Origin: Loxodes magnus
Taxonomy: Eukaryota > Ciliophora > Karyorelictea > Loxodida > Loxodidae
Assembly: GCA_946699065.1 (NCBI GenBank)
Contig: CAMPDV010000149.1
Coordinates: 496,001-560,000 of the forward strand
Length of the DNA: 64,000 nt
Direction of reading: 5' to 3'
Shown one piece after another: positions 37,115 through 48,955 of this stretch. The position numbers and the translations under genes were made by a program. The number at the start of each line of letters is the position of its first letter. Position 1 is the first letter of the stretch. The notes below the pieces were generated by a model. It had not been told where the DNA came from. It was given only the letters and a program-made list of their open reading frames with translations, and ran no database searches.

Positions 37115-39456
37115 ATGAAAATAGAAGCTAAATAAACTTCGAAGTTTTTCCTTAGAGACACTAAATAAGAAAATAAACAAGAAAATTCTTAATAAAGAAG
37201 TTTTCAGAGAAATAAATAAACAGCATTAATGGATTAAATTGATGTTAATTATTTAATTAAAATGGAATATAATCTTGCTTAGTTTTAAGGTATAATTCAG
37301 AAGATGGTTTCTATGAGCTAAGCTAATATTTAAAAGAACTATAACTAAATGGTAAAGCTATTGTAGCAGTTTGCTGAATTTATAGTATGAGGAGAGTAAA
37401 ATTAAAATGCTGAATTTTTCAAGTAATTTTTAATTTAGTGAATTTAATAAGTATTAGCTATATGATTTCTTTGCTCAACTCATTAACTCTAATCTTAACC
37501 GTGTAATTTAAGTGTAACTCTTGTAAAATTTGAATATTCTAATCCACAACACTAGGCAGAAAGAATCAATTTAGCATGTTTTCAACTAGAAGCTCAACGA
37601 ATTAATATTGGCGAAATGAAACATATAAGACGAAGAAATATTAGATAGTTATGTGAGCTTTCTTAAGAGTCTTAGTCTTAAACTTAATTAAGAAAATTTT
37701 CATATCTTTATCTACAAAGTAATTCTTTATTCAGGACGAATTTCCTCTTTATTCTATTGCTCTTAATTTTGTCAGACATGATGAAACGATGGTTAGGACA
37801 ACAATACGAGCCTTTATGCTAAATATTCTAAAATTAAGCAAAGATGTTCCATAATTAGAAGCCTTGATTATAGAAGCTTCAATGGAGTATTTTTAGCTGT
37901 TATCTTAATGATTAGTCTAACTATGAAATAAGATAGATATTATCATGCCTTAAATAAGTCATTTTGATTATTCTAAGTTGTAAGATTTGCTGTCAGACAA
38001 TGTAGATGCATTATATTACATTGAAGACTTATTGCAGCAATCTCCCAAAAGTATAAGTGATATACTAATTTAAATTTTAGTAACAGATGTCATTGTTCCT
38101 GTTCTGACTGGAAGTATTATAGCTTCTAAGGTTATAAGGCCCTTAATTGGAATAAGTTTAGCACTACTATTATCAGCTTAATGGCTTTATATAATCAAAT
38201 ATCAAGCATTCCTAGATTAATTACTTATTTTATTATTTGGACCAAAAATCACTTCTGATATAGCAGATCTTATGAAATTTTACGAGCCAAAGAAAATACA
38301 TAACAATAGTTAAAAGCTTTAGCAAATAACTCTTAATGAAAACGATTCTCCTGTTAGATCCAATTAAAAGTATGTGAATAACACATGCAGAGACTCTATA
38401 TTTTCATTTCTAAGCGTAATTTTTAATGCAGGCAAAAGATGATAGCTTATTATTACTAACTACACTAAATATTCTTAGCATTTTTAAGAACAGTGAAAAT
38501 TTATCTAGGGATATTCTATCTACTACTATCTTGCACGAAGTCAGCGAAAAAAAAATTTATCATCCATTGTTGGTAAATTGATTGCTTAATGCTCTTAAAA
38601 TTGATCCTCCTTTAAGAATAATTACTAGTTAATTAATCTAGCAAACATTAGTTGAGCTTGTGCACTATAATAAGAGTGAAAGTAAGCTATTATCTCTCAA
38701 TACGCAAGATTTATTTCTCCTTAGTGAAGCTAGTAGCATTATTGCTCATAATATAAGATTAGCTTTAAACACACCTTCAGTTTCTGAAATTTTTATGGAT
38801 TTATTTAATTAGGAATGATAAAAATATGCGAAGCATGAATGAACTATTTTGAAAGTACTAACTAATGCTCTTACTTTACTTCCACCTGCAGATGAACCCG
38901 TTCCTAATGTTTCTTTATTTTATAGAATTCCAGTAGCTGAATATGAAACTGTAAGATGCGATATTTAGCATCTTTTTTTGCATCGTTTTCTACTTGAAAA
39001 CTTAAAACCTGAGTTGCTCATAAAAAGCGAGGAATTTCCGTTTCCTTAAGAAGAATAGAAATGAGAAATAAATGGTATTTACGAAATTAACTTAAAAGAT
39101 TAGGTAGTACTCAATTGTTAAGTAACTCTTGAAGGAAAGCAAAAGCGAAGACTCCTATTAGAAGACAAATAATATTTGCTACTAATTAAGCCTAAATAAA
39201 AAAATAAGGTGAAGGTAATTTTATCATTTAGTTGGTATTCAAGTAACGATTGAAAAATGTAGAAGCAATGATTGATCGTTCGGATCCTAGAAATCTTTTA
39301 ATTGCTATTTCAGGACCAAATTTATTAAACTTTGAAATTCTGTTCGAAGATTCTATAAGATGTGTTTGGATCAAAAGATAAATTGATGAGTCAAGAAAAA
39401 TTTCAAAATAGAAAGATTTGGAGCAAACTCAGAAAATCCTAGAGCAATTTCTTTGA
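37115..39456 (+). CDS. CLEC16A: CLEC16A/Ema homolog (FPL domain), four micro-introns
   Basis: Five exons (37115-37422, 37439-37718, 37735-38415, 38432-39214, 39232-39456) encode 758 aa. CLEC16A (fly Ema) is an endosomal-lysosomal membrane regulator needed for autophagy and mitophagy. The FPL domain is clear near residues 70-230: 'FAEFIVWGEQNQNAEFF', 'QVQLLQNLNILI', 'YVSFLKSLSLKLN', 'DEFPLYSIALNF', 'HDETMVRTTIRAFMLNI'. Later blocks also match, such as 'YYIEDLLQ' and 'DVIVPVLTGSIIA'. The last exon, beginning 'LVFKQRL', then 'EAMIDRSDPRNLLIAI', matches the C-terminal PH-like part. The long disordered mammalian tail is absent. All four introns (16, 16, 16, 17 nt) are required to keep the frame. 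The stop is TGA 39454-39456, followed in frame by TAG. Confidence 0.93.
37423..37438 (+). other. CLEC16A intron 1 (16 nt)
   Basis: GTAATTTTTAATTTAG. It splits an Asn codon and joins 'AEFF' to 'EFNKYQL'. Confidence 0.9.
37719..37734 (+). other. CLEC16A intron 2 (16 nt)
   Basis: GTAATTCTTTATTCAG, phase 0. It joins 'FHIFIYK' to the conserved 'DEFPLYSIAL'. Confidence 0.92.
38416..38431 (+). other. CLEC16A intron 3 (16 nt)
   Basis: GTAATTTTTAATGCAG, phase 0. Identical to the intron of the RING/TRAF gene at 24521-24536 (minus strand). Confidence 0.88.
39215..39231 (+). other. CLEC16A intron 4 (17 nt)
   Basis: GTAATTTTATCATTTAG, phase 0. Like the others it keeps an A six bases from the 3' end. 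Confidence 0.85.
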
Positions 39457-40408
39457 TAGATATTTAAATAATTGCTACTATAAGCATTCTTTACTTCTAT
39501 TATATATTGTGTAACTTGTTTCAACAATCCTTCCTCAATTTATTTTATAATATATTAATACTCTAAATAAAAACTACAAATTTATTATTAAGGCTTAACA
39601 AAGTAATTGAGTCTAAATTAATTATATTGACTTCAATTTTAACTACAATAAAGATTTATTTCTTTTATTCCTTATTATCTTCAATACCATAAAAACTATT
39701 AAATCAATATTTCAAAGAAACTTTAGTTATTCATTTAATTAGCTTTGCTCTTTTCAAAAGCTTTGATTTCATAAAGCCATTGCTAAGGTATATTAAATAC
39801 AACTTTATTTTAAAATTAACTTTTCTAAATACTTTGCAAATCTAATTTCATTTATTCATCTCTTTCTATCTTAATAGAAGAATTTATACTATCTATCTTA
39901 TTCAAACCTATTAGTAGCTTTATTAATAAAAAACTAAAATATTTAATAATTTGATGCATAAATAAAACTTGTAATAAAAGGAGTTAGCAGCTTACTTCAT
40001 TGTGACTCTATATATAAGTTTAGCAATCGTTTATTTAAATACTTTCTTATTTAGCAAAGAATCATTAAGCTTTAATGGGTTCTATTTTAATAAACTATAA
40101 TGTGAAATTAATAATATAATAGTTTAAGCTTTAGATATATTAATCTAAGTAAGCTAACTTAAATAAATAATCAAATTACATTAAAACATTTATGTGCTAC
40201 TTTATTATATTCAACAAATTTATTGCTGTAAGCATATTTCATTTTTTAAAGGTTTTAATAATAACTACAATTAAAACTTTCTCTAATATACATATGAACT
40301 CCTTAAGAAAGGGAAAAATATCGATTCAGTGGTTAAAGATATGAGTGAAATATCTATTTACTTAAATAAACATAATTTATAATAATAAATTTAATCTAGT
40401 TCATTTAA
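39457..40408. other. AT-rich spacer between converging genes
   Basis: About 950 bases. No gene seen. Confidence 0.5.
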
Positions 40409-40930
40409 TCATTTTTTAAGAGAAACAGATTCACATCTATCCCAAAGCCAAGACAACCCTTCCTTTTCAATACTACTCAAATCATTCGGAGGAATAGTTA
40501 TCCATTTTTTGGGATAATCTTGGTTGTTATTGAGCAAGAAGACATTTTCTACTATATCTATTGGGCTATTTTAGATTATCATTAAAAGAGGACAAAGATT
40601 TATTTTACTTAAAATTCCCATAAATCTTTCTCTTCCTTCTTTTTTACTCAACGTGACGTCTTAAGCTTCAATGAAAAATATTCATCCATCGAATTTGGCA
40701 TCTTTTTCATTTTATAAATCTTGTAAATCTGTAATTTAAAATCTAATCTCCTTGTTTTCTAGCTGTTTCTTAAATACATATTCTATTCTGCCATTATTAC
40801 CCGGAATTTAATAGGATCCTGATAGAAATTTATTCAACTCTTTTCTTTCTTCTTACTTCATGCCTGTTATTAAGATCTTGTAACTCTTTCCATCAGAGGC
40901 TCCAAATGTTCTTGACCAACAATCTCCCAT
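40409..40930 (-). CDS. Arf-like small-GTPase-fold protein lacking nucleotide-binding motifs
   Basis: A 173-aa protein, the size of an Arf/Arl GTPase, from ATG 40930 to TGA 40409-40411. It starts MGDCWS, with Gly2 and Cys4 suited to myristoyl and palmitoyl anchoring, as in Arf proteins. The order of Arf secondary structure can be followed: 'SYKILITGM' for strand 1, 'EIRFQITDLQD' in place of the WDxGG switch II, 'GWIFFIEAQD' like the FVVD strand, 'PLLMIIQNSPID' in place of the NKxD motif, and 'GLSWLWDRC' like the last helix. The P-loop GxxxxGK[ST], the DxxG and the NKxD are all lost. If the assignment is right, it is a pseudo-GTPase. The fold call rests on pattern alone. Confidence 0.62.
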
Positions 40931-43606
40931 ATTTTATCAATTGTAGTTTTAATTTGTAAATCTAAGTTCAAGTTTAAAGGCTAATTGGATTAATATAAAA
41001 AGCATAAAATCATTTTAAAATCTTATCATCAATTTATTCAGAATAAACCACTTTAAATTTAATTCTTCTCTTTCTCAAAAAACCCTTTAATTATAATCAA
41101 AAGCTGATTAATATATCTATAATATTTAGTCTGAACTTGACTCTAATAAGATATGTTCTTTTGACTTATTTACAGCAAAATGAAAACGAATTATCTAAGA
41201 ACTTGCTAGTTATAATCAAATTTCATAAATGACATTAAACTTTTGCGGTTCTCAAGTTTTAAATCAAAAAATTGCTTAAATAATCTTATTATTTATCTAA
41301 AGATCTTCAATCTTCTTAGAAAACTTAACTATTACAATTAATTTTTATTTAAAGTTGACATTTTACAAGACTTTAAACATAATAAAGTTTTATTATTTGA
41401 AAGCCTTTTAGAAATAAATAACTAGAGAATTAGAATATACACTTACTAACTATAATGATAAATAAATAATTTTAAATTAAAATGCTAACTTTTAGGATGC
41501 ATAATTACTATTAGTGTGAAATTTCTAAACTAGTAATTTAATTCAAATCTTTACGCAAAACTATCTTTAAAGTTATTTTGCTTTGACCATTAATTAAAAT
41601 TGTATTTAGAGCTAGCACCTACTATCTTATATTTCAGATATTAGAAGAGAATAGATTTTTAATGAGTAATGATTATTATTAGAAGTGGGTTGATTTTAAA
41701 ATTAGCAGGTATTTATTCTATTATCATCAGTATTATGACTAATGCTTATCTTGATTCTGTTTATTTTATTATTTAGTTGTCTTTATAATGATTTGCTTCT
41801 ATAGAATATTAAATAGCTTTATTCTACCTTTATTGTTTTTAACTAGTCTTTTATATTCAATAAGCTGATTTTCCTCTTTTAAGTAAATAGGGATATGAAG
41901 TAAATAAAACAAACCTGGAATCATAATAATAAGACTAAGATTTCATCATAAAATTAGGTTTTAGACTTAAATAAACTAATGTTGATTACTATTTCTAACT
42001 AAAGTAAATCAGAAACTTCTTCTAAATTATATAGAAATCAACTAATTTATCTTTGAAAATTATACTACTGTAAGGCATAAATTATTCTAAATAATAAAGC
42101 TCAAAAATAATTTAAGTGAAGAAAACTAATCAGAGACAGATATAAAAAGGTAACTTAAACATTAAAGTAGTTTAAGATTATTTTAAATATAATTTGGTAA
42201 CTGAATTAATTGTAATAGCTTAAAAAGACTACCAATCTTAAGTATTCTATTTATTGTGAATTAAATTAATATTGTAATAATTTAAAGCTATATTTCCTAA
42301 GTGCTTTAAATAAACAGTTGCTTAAGTAAAATATTTAATTGACCAACTATTCAAAATAAAATTGGCGTTGTATTGATATATTTGCTTTACTTTATAATAA
42401 TACAACTATAATAGATCAAATAAAAATTATAAAGAAAAGGCTGTACAAAAGCAAAATAAAAAATATATATTTTCAAGCAATCAAAAATAGTTGTGATTAC
42501 CTCTAGTTTATTTATTCATTTATAGATATTCTCGAGCTGTATTTATTATATCAATATTGTTCTAGGCAGGCTATGGATTAAAAATTGGAAAAAATTAGAT
42601 AAAAACCAAATTATGTGTGGTTTATTACTTAAATTAAATTAAATAACTTTTAATTATTACAGCTTCTTGCTGTTAATTCACGATTCCATTAATAGTTGAG
42701 AGTTTTTTGTTATATTTGTTCATAATAAAATATTTAATTCTATAATTATTTAACAAAGCATTTTCTGCTTTATATATCTTAATTCAATTATTAATGCCAT
42801 AATGCTATCATTAATTAAACATTTAGTTATAAATTACTTTAAATATCATTTTACAACTAATTAGCAAATTAATGAGTAAATAATCCTTTTTATCAATCAA
42901 TTAATCTTAGAAAGCAAACTTCATTGCTATCAGAAACCCTTTTGGCTTTAAAATTATTAAATTTGAAAGGTCAGCGTTTGACAAATAAATTAAGAAGATT
43001 TGCTATTAAATTTAATAATTGAAGATAGTTTTTAAAATTGATTACAAGTAATAAAATACATTTAGTTAATAAATATATTTAAGCCTACTATATTCTAGCA
43101 TTTATAAAAATAGAAGTTTAGTTATTATTTATATCTTGAACTGCTAGTTTTCCTGATTTAGAGCTTTGATATTATTTTTCTTAGCTAAATATTAGTTAAA
43201 TGAAAATTAAAAGTATCTAACTTTAAGTAAATTTAAAGAATCAATATTAATTAAATAATCTTCTCTTTTGACTAGTTGGATAGGGTGTCTAAATGTTTTT
43301 AAAAGAAGTATTATTAAAATGAATATAAAATAAAGCTTTATAAATAGTAAATGAATAGCAAGATAATCCTTTAAGCAATGCAATTAAACTAGGACTATCT
43401 AAATAAATAAGCCTTTTTAACTATTTCTTAGTCTGTTATTAGTTTTATTATCTAATGCTATATCATTTTAGTATATTTCTGAAAGAGTTCTTTTATATAA
43501 AACTAAAGGATTCTATATTAAAGAGAGAGTTAAAATATATTATGCATGAGCATTTTATAATCACTTTAACTTACTAATAAATACAAACTTTCAAAATAAA
43601 TTCTGT
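40931..43606. other. Long AT-rich spacer
   Basis: 2.7 kb with no supported gene. Short open pieces exist in several frames, but none has a conserved motif. Confidence 0.45.
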
Positions 43607-46600
43607 TCAATAAATTAATAGTTCTTTTAGGCTTAATTTCCTAAAAATTGAAATATACTTTTTAGAAGTTAAATACTTTAAATAGATAAGAAAAATAGTT
43701 ATAAAAGCATAATTTATAGATTAGAAACTAAGAGTGATATTATTATGAAGAGAAGTCTAGTAGAAGTAATCTAATAGATAAGAATATTTATTGACGATAT
43801 CTATTATAGAATTAAAATGTTAAGGAAGAAAGTCTTCTTTATCTATAAATAGCACATTTGTAATTTTAAGCTAGATATAAGGAAAGTAATCGAAGTAGCC
43901 ATATAATTTACCTTTCTCACTTTTGTTCTTATGCTCCTCTAGGAATTCTTATTTTCTTTTATAGAACTCATCATATTCTAGCATAGATGTTTAAATATAC
44001 ACTCTTAAACTTTAGTCTATTGATTCGTAGGCTTTTTAACTTGCTCCTAAATTATTTTGATCAGTTTTCTTCTTGTTTTTTGTAAGTTCCAAGAACAAAT
44101 TAGCATTTTAGTAATCTCTTATCTTTTATATTGTAAAATCGTTTATTTAGTTTATTATTGAATCATCGCATTTAAAGAAAGAAAACTTATGCTTTAAAAA
44201 CTAGAAGGCAACTATCATATGCATAATTCTACGAACGAAAGAACTCCAATGAAGAAACAAAGTGTCAAATTTGCTTAAAATAAGTTCATCTATTTTCTTC
44301 CTAATTTCGTTATCAAACATTTAAAGATTTCTATAGATAAAATATAACGCACTTCCACATATAGGGATTAAATCACTTTCCAATGCAATTGTTACTCCTT
44401 GCATGAAAAAAGTTATATCGAAGTCAAGAGGAAGCTTCTTATCATTTTAATATAACAAATCAAACCACTTCGTCAAAATTTCAAAGCACTCTAAAACAGC
44501 TTCGATTATATGGACATTTGTTTTTTTAAATAAAACTTGCAAGAAACTGTTTATTAATGTTTAGTTGTTCAAGAATTAAGTAGATACTTCTTTAAGAGCG
44601 TCAGGCCATTCTTGGATATCTCTTTGATACATTTCTTATAAAAGAGTTTGAAGAATTATATCATAGTTAGGAATTTCATGTCATTTTTTAGGATCAGATT
44701 TTAAGGATAAACTAGCTTCGTCATGTATAAAAGCAAATAATTCCTTTAGTCATTAAAAATAGAAAACTCCTCTTTTTCTAAATCTTCTCTATCAATCCTA
44801 GTTTAACTCTTCTAAAGCATTTTCTTCTTTAGGTAGATATGGATAAACATGCGAATTCCAATCTAAGAGTTCTTCGACAGGGTATTCAGGAATATTTTAT
44901 AAATCAACTTATTGCTTCTATTAAATTATTTCTATTATTTACTTCTAAAACCATGGTATTCTTATATAGGCAAGTGAAAGAAAGAAGTTAATGAAGTGCT
45001 TCATTTAATCTGACTCTCCTTTTACATTGACTCTATCTAATGTGTATATTAAGATTTTATTCAAAGTATGTATGTACTTTGTTACATTATCTTTCCTTTG
45101 TTCAAGTTATTTTTCGTCAGCTTCTAATAAACTTAAATGAATTAAGCTTATTTCTCCTCTTCTTAAAGTAAACTCCATAGCTTCCAAGTATATAGTTTGA
45201 AGCTAGACTTCTACTTCGTGAATTTAAGTTATTAGATATTTTAAAAATTCTATCAAGAATTTTTAAGCATCAAATAAAAGCTTTTCAGATTCGTAAATAA
45301 AGCATAACATCGATTCCCTTTCAGATTCTTTCAAAATGCCAATAATTTCTTTCATGTGTTCAATTATTGACATTATCTCATTGGTCTTTTACTTTTAATT
45401 TAACTTTGCTTTTTGTTTACTCTTTTCAAACAGCTCAATCTGGCATTTTTAAACTAGTTCACTCAGTTCCTCAAGTTTAGGATTTTTGGTAGATTTAAAG
45501 ATACTTGTAAATCCAATGTTCTTACCAGTTTGCATAATGCTAGGAGCTGAGATTTAAATTCCGTTTTCGGTATTAACTCCGAATGGCATTTGATTAAGAT
45601 CAGGTATATTACAAATAGAAATTTAAATAAAAGCCTATCCAACTTATTTACCATGCATCCATAACTTTTAGGTTAATGGCTATCTATACTCATTTTGCTT
45701 GTCTATCTTTTAAGCTAGTAAATCCTTAATTTCATTCGGCTTTATGCTACTTGGCTTCCTTCTTAATTCAGACTTTTATTTTGTAGTTGTTATTGTCTAC
45801 TCAAATAAGTTCTAGAAGTTAATCCAAAGCTCACCAACGAATTAGAACTCTTAATCTTCATCAGATTTATATAGTTAAACCTGAATTGCAGAGTGTTAAA
45901 GTCATTCCAAAGTTGAATCGAAGGATAGTTTATTAGAAGATCCTATTTCTTTTCATTCAGCTTCTTCTTAGACTTACGATTTAAACTCAGGAAGTTTAAT
46001 ATTACCTTTGCTATTAAGCTAAAAGTAGTATTTGCTCTTTTAAAATAGCAGGCTTTAGGATCTTTATAGTTTAGGAGAGCTGCTTTCTTTTTTTTGTATT
46101 AAATCTAAATCCAGATTTTTTTTGGATTTGCTTTCTTTCAAACCATAAATCATTAAAGGCTGAACTTCATTTTCCACATTAAAGTTACACTTTAACTTTT
46201 GCACTTAAATGTAAGCTTAAGTTATTTAATTTAACTTTACGTCAAATGAAATTCTTTAGGGAGTCCCTTTATTTTTTATTTGAATAAGTTAGAAATCCTA
46301 GTGAACTGGACCAATCAAAAGATTTGAAATTTGAACTTCAACATAACTTTACAGTATATTTTCTTGAAAAATGCTTACTTTTAGATTCTTTGTTACTATG
46401 CTATCTAAGTAGCAACTTCAATCAAAAATAAATTAACAAATAAACTTTGTTATTTCGCTACCAATTTAAGTTTTTGTTTTGAAAGTTTTGTTTTCAAAGT
46501 CTACTTACAAATAGCTTGGAAGGCTTCTTAAATTTCTAACTTTAAAGTTGCTGATCTTTACTTAAAACTTTATTTGCTTACCTTATTACTTTTAACTTGG

Positions 46601-46696
46601 TGAATCGTCTTTTTTCTCGTATTTGGTAGCAACGTTGGAACTATTGTAGCCTTTAGAGTTTTTATTTTTGTTCTGCTTACAACAACTAGGACCCAT
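43607..46696 (-). CDS. Large C2-like, helical membrane-associated protein
   Basis: The frame from ATG 46696 to TGA 43607-43609 encodes 1,029 aa, though the last 60-70 residues may be spacer. The N-terminus MGPSCCKQ has Gly2 and a Cys pair, suggesting lipid anchoring. Residues about 40-180 look like a C2 beta-sandwich (alternating strands such as 'IKFQVKISNFKVRNL', 'LKVSIFQENILQSYVEVQIS'). A second C2-like piece may lie near 280-340. The region from about residue 390 is all-helical: 'EEIL'-type repeats, 'SHVYPYLPKEENALEEL', 'RKRGVFYFQWLKELF', 'ILQTLLQEMYQRDIQEWPD'. The order C2 then helical repeats recalls fungal and protist C2/DUF1765 proteins, but that is a weak match. A peripheral membrane protein is likely; its function is unknown. 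Confidence 0.68.
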
Positions 46697-47796
46697 TTTA
46701 TAAATTTATTAGTTAATAGAATCATAAATACCTTTAATTAAATTTAATAATATTCAATTAATAAAACTATCTCATATCATCACTATGTTCTCTATTCTTC
46801 GCTTCCTTACTCTTTACATTGCTAAATTCTATTCTTCCTTTATGTTCAAGTATCTTATAATCCCGTTAATGTTCATATTTTTAACAAAATTAAAAGGCTC
46901 ATAATTGAATAAAAAGTAACGATTGATACATTTAAAGCTACTAAAATATATCATTTATCATTAGACTTTTCTAATTTACACTGATTACTTTATACAATAC
47001 TCTTTCTTTAGCTAGGCTTACTATTAAATACTTTTATTTATTTAACTTCTATCTAATTCTGAATTAAGATTAAATTAATTACTAGGGTAATTTAATAAAT
47101 GCATTTTGATAGCATTAATTAGGAGTTATACTTAGTTAGTTCAATAATATAAATTAGGAATGTAAGGTATCAATTTAAATAGTTATCTAACAGAAGAGAT
47201 TTGATTTATTTAGTTTATCTAAGTTACTAAATGCCTCTAAATTGCTTATTATTTAGTAGAAATGCCTTAGCATTTACTAAACGCTTATTTAATTTATTCT
47301 GTATAAGAATATTCCTAACTAAATATTTAATTATCTAATAAGCTATTTTTAAGGCTTTATTTATTATATACTTCTAAGCTTCTTCATTGATATATCATAC
47401 AATCTAACTTTCTATTCCTTTTCCAGACTTTTTAGCTGATATATAGAGTCTTAATATGTGAATATTAGATCTATTTAGTGATAGATTATTAGAACAGTAA
47501 TAAAAAGTTTGATAGAAAATAATTAGGAAATATTAAAAGTAAAATAGCTAATTAGCTAAAATATATCCTCAATTAAAGCATTTCTCTTAAATATTTATCA
47601 GCTAAGATATATCCTTATTTCATCTTTAAGAATCATTCCCTATACCACTTAATCAAGTCTATTACTTTTTTATATAAACTTAAGTGATTTAAAAATAAAG
47701 AGGAATCTAAAATAAAATGCATTTAATGATATTTGCTAACTATTAAGAGTAACTTGTAATAATAAAAGGGACTTAAAAGTATAAAATAGAGTGGTC
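46697..47796. other. AT-rich spacer
   Basis: About 1.1 kb upstream of the C2-like gene, running to the target site of the short LINE copy. No gene seen. Confidence 0.5.
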
Positions 47797-47811
47797 ATTA
47801 AATAACTATTA
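47797..47811 (+). repeat. Target-site duplication, left copy (15 bp)
   Basis: ATTAAATAACTATTA, identical to 48213-48227, flanking the short LINE insertion at its 3' (poly-TTTAA) end. Confidence 0.93.
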
Positions 47812-48212
47812 AATTAAATTAAATAATGTTAGCCTTTCAGCTTAATAAAATAATTTTTATGATATCACTCTCATTCAAAAACTCTTAGGTCTTCATTATT
47901 GTTTTGATTTGATATTTTTTAGTTTAGTTTCTCTTCTTCTTGTATCTTTGCTCATTCTAAAAATAATTATTTTAAGTCTTCTTTATTCAAATATTACTAA
48001 TGGATTTATTTTTCCCTCAATCATTCTTAAAATCAAGTTATTTGTTAGTGTTTTTGTTTTATGCTAGACCATGTTTTTTTAATCTTAAGATCAATATCTT
48101 CTAGGATTTATTTATTCTTTTTTGTTTCTTAATTTATTAATATTTGATTATATTCTAGCATTTATTTTAAATTTTTCTCTATTTTTTATTAGTTTCATTG
48201 TTTATTGTATAT
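47812..48212 (-). mobile_element. 5'-truncated LINE insertion (401 bp), inverted copy of the 3' end of the element at 31-35 kb
   Basis: On the minus strand this matches about 34,290-34,694 almost base for base, with roughly a dozen differences. It includes the end of the ORF (AGCTGAAAGGCTAACATT around the stop) and the TTTAA-repeat tail. It is cut off at the 5' side (near 48,212) in the way expected from incomplete reverse transcription. A perfect 15-bp direct repeat flanks it. The high identity and intact duplication suggest a recent insertion. Confidence 0.95.
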
Positions 48213-48227
48213 ATTAAATAACTATTA
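48213..48227 (+). repeat. Target-site duplication, right copy (15 bp)
   Basis: ATTAAATAACTATTA at the truncated 5' end of the short LINE copy. Confidence 0.93.
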
Positions 48228-48955
48228 TTTTTAATAATTTCTATCTTAAAGTTAATAATCAAGAAAGTTTCCTTGTAACTGAAAAGAATTACCTTAGCAT
48301 TGGTTTATTAGTTAGTCTCAATTATAATCATAGAGTAATTTAGTAAATAGTATGGTTTAGCTGATATTAGTTAGGCTATTTTTATATTTATTTATTTTCT
48401 TATTCCCAATATGAAAACTTTTCATATTCAATTAAATAAAGTACTTCCTTTGGAATACTTACCTTAAATAAGTATTGATAATTAAATAGGCAATGATATT
48501 GCCTAGTAATAGACTTAACTCAATGACTACTTAATTTAATATAGTGATTTATTAAAGTTAGTTAAGATAAAAATTGGCTAATTGGGTATATTTCTTTAAA
48601 CTATAAGATTCTCATTACTATATCTTTGTATTAACAGATCAGTATCAATTACTAAATTACTTATATATAAACATTTTATGTAAGCTACCTATAATCAATC
48701 ATCATGGCTTAATTCAAAAGTAAAGGTTCTAATTTTTAAATTAATTGGAATAAATTAAATAGAAAAAAGTAGTTTAAACCTAGATGAGGTAGGATAAATA
48801 ATAAATTTATATGAGGTAGCAAGTGAAAGCAGTGAAGGATATTTATAATATAAAATATAAGTATAGTAAAAGCTAGGTATTAATAAAACCCTAATTGTTT
48901 TAATTATGAAGAGTAGAGTATTTAAATACTTGCTTCTTATTTAATTTCTATATTA
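48228..48955. other. AT-rich spacer upstream of the IP3-receptor gene
   Basis: About 730 bases. No gene seen. Confidence 0.5.
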
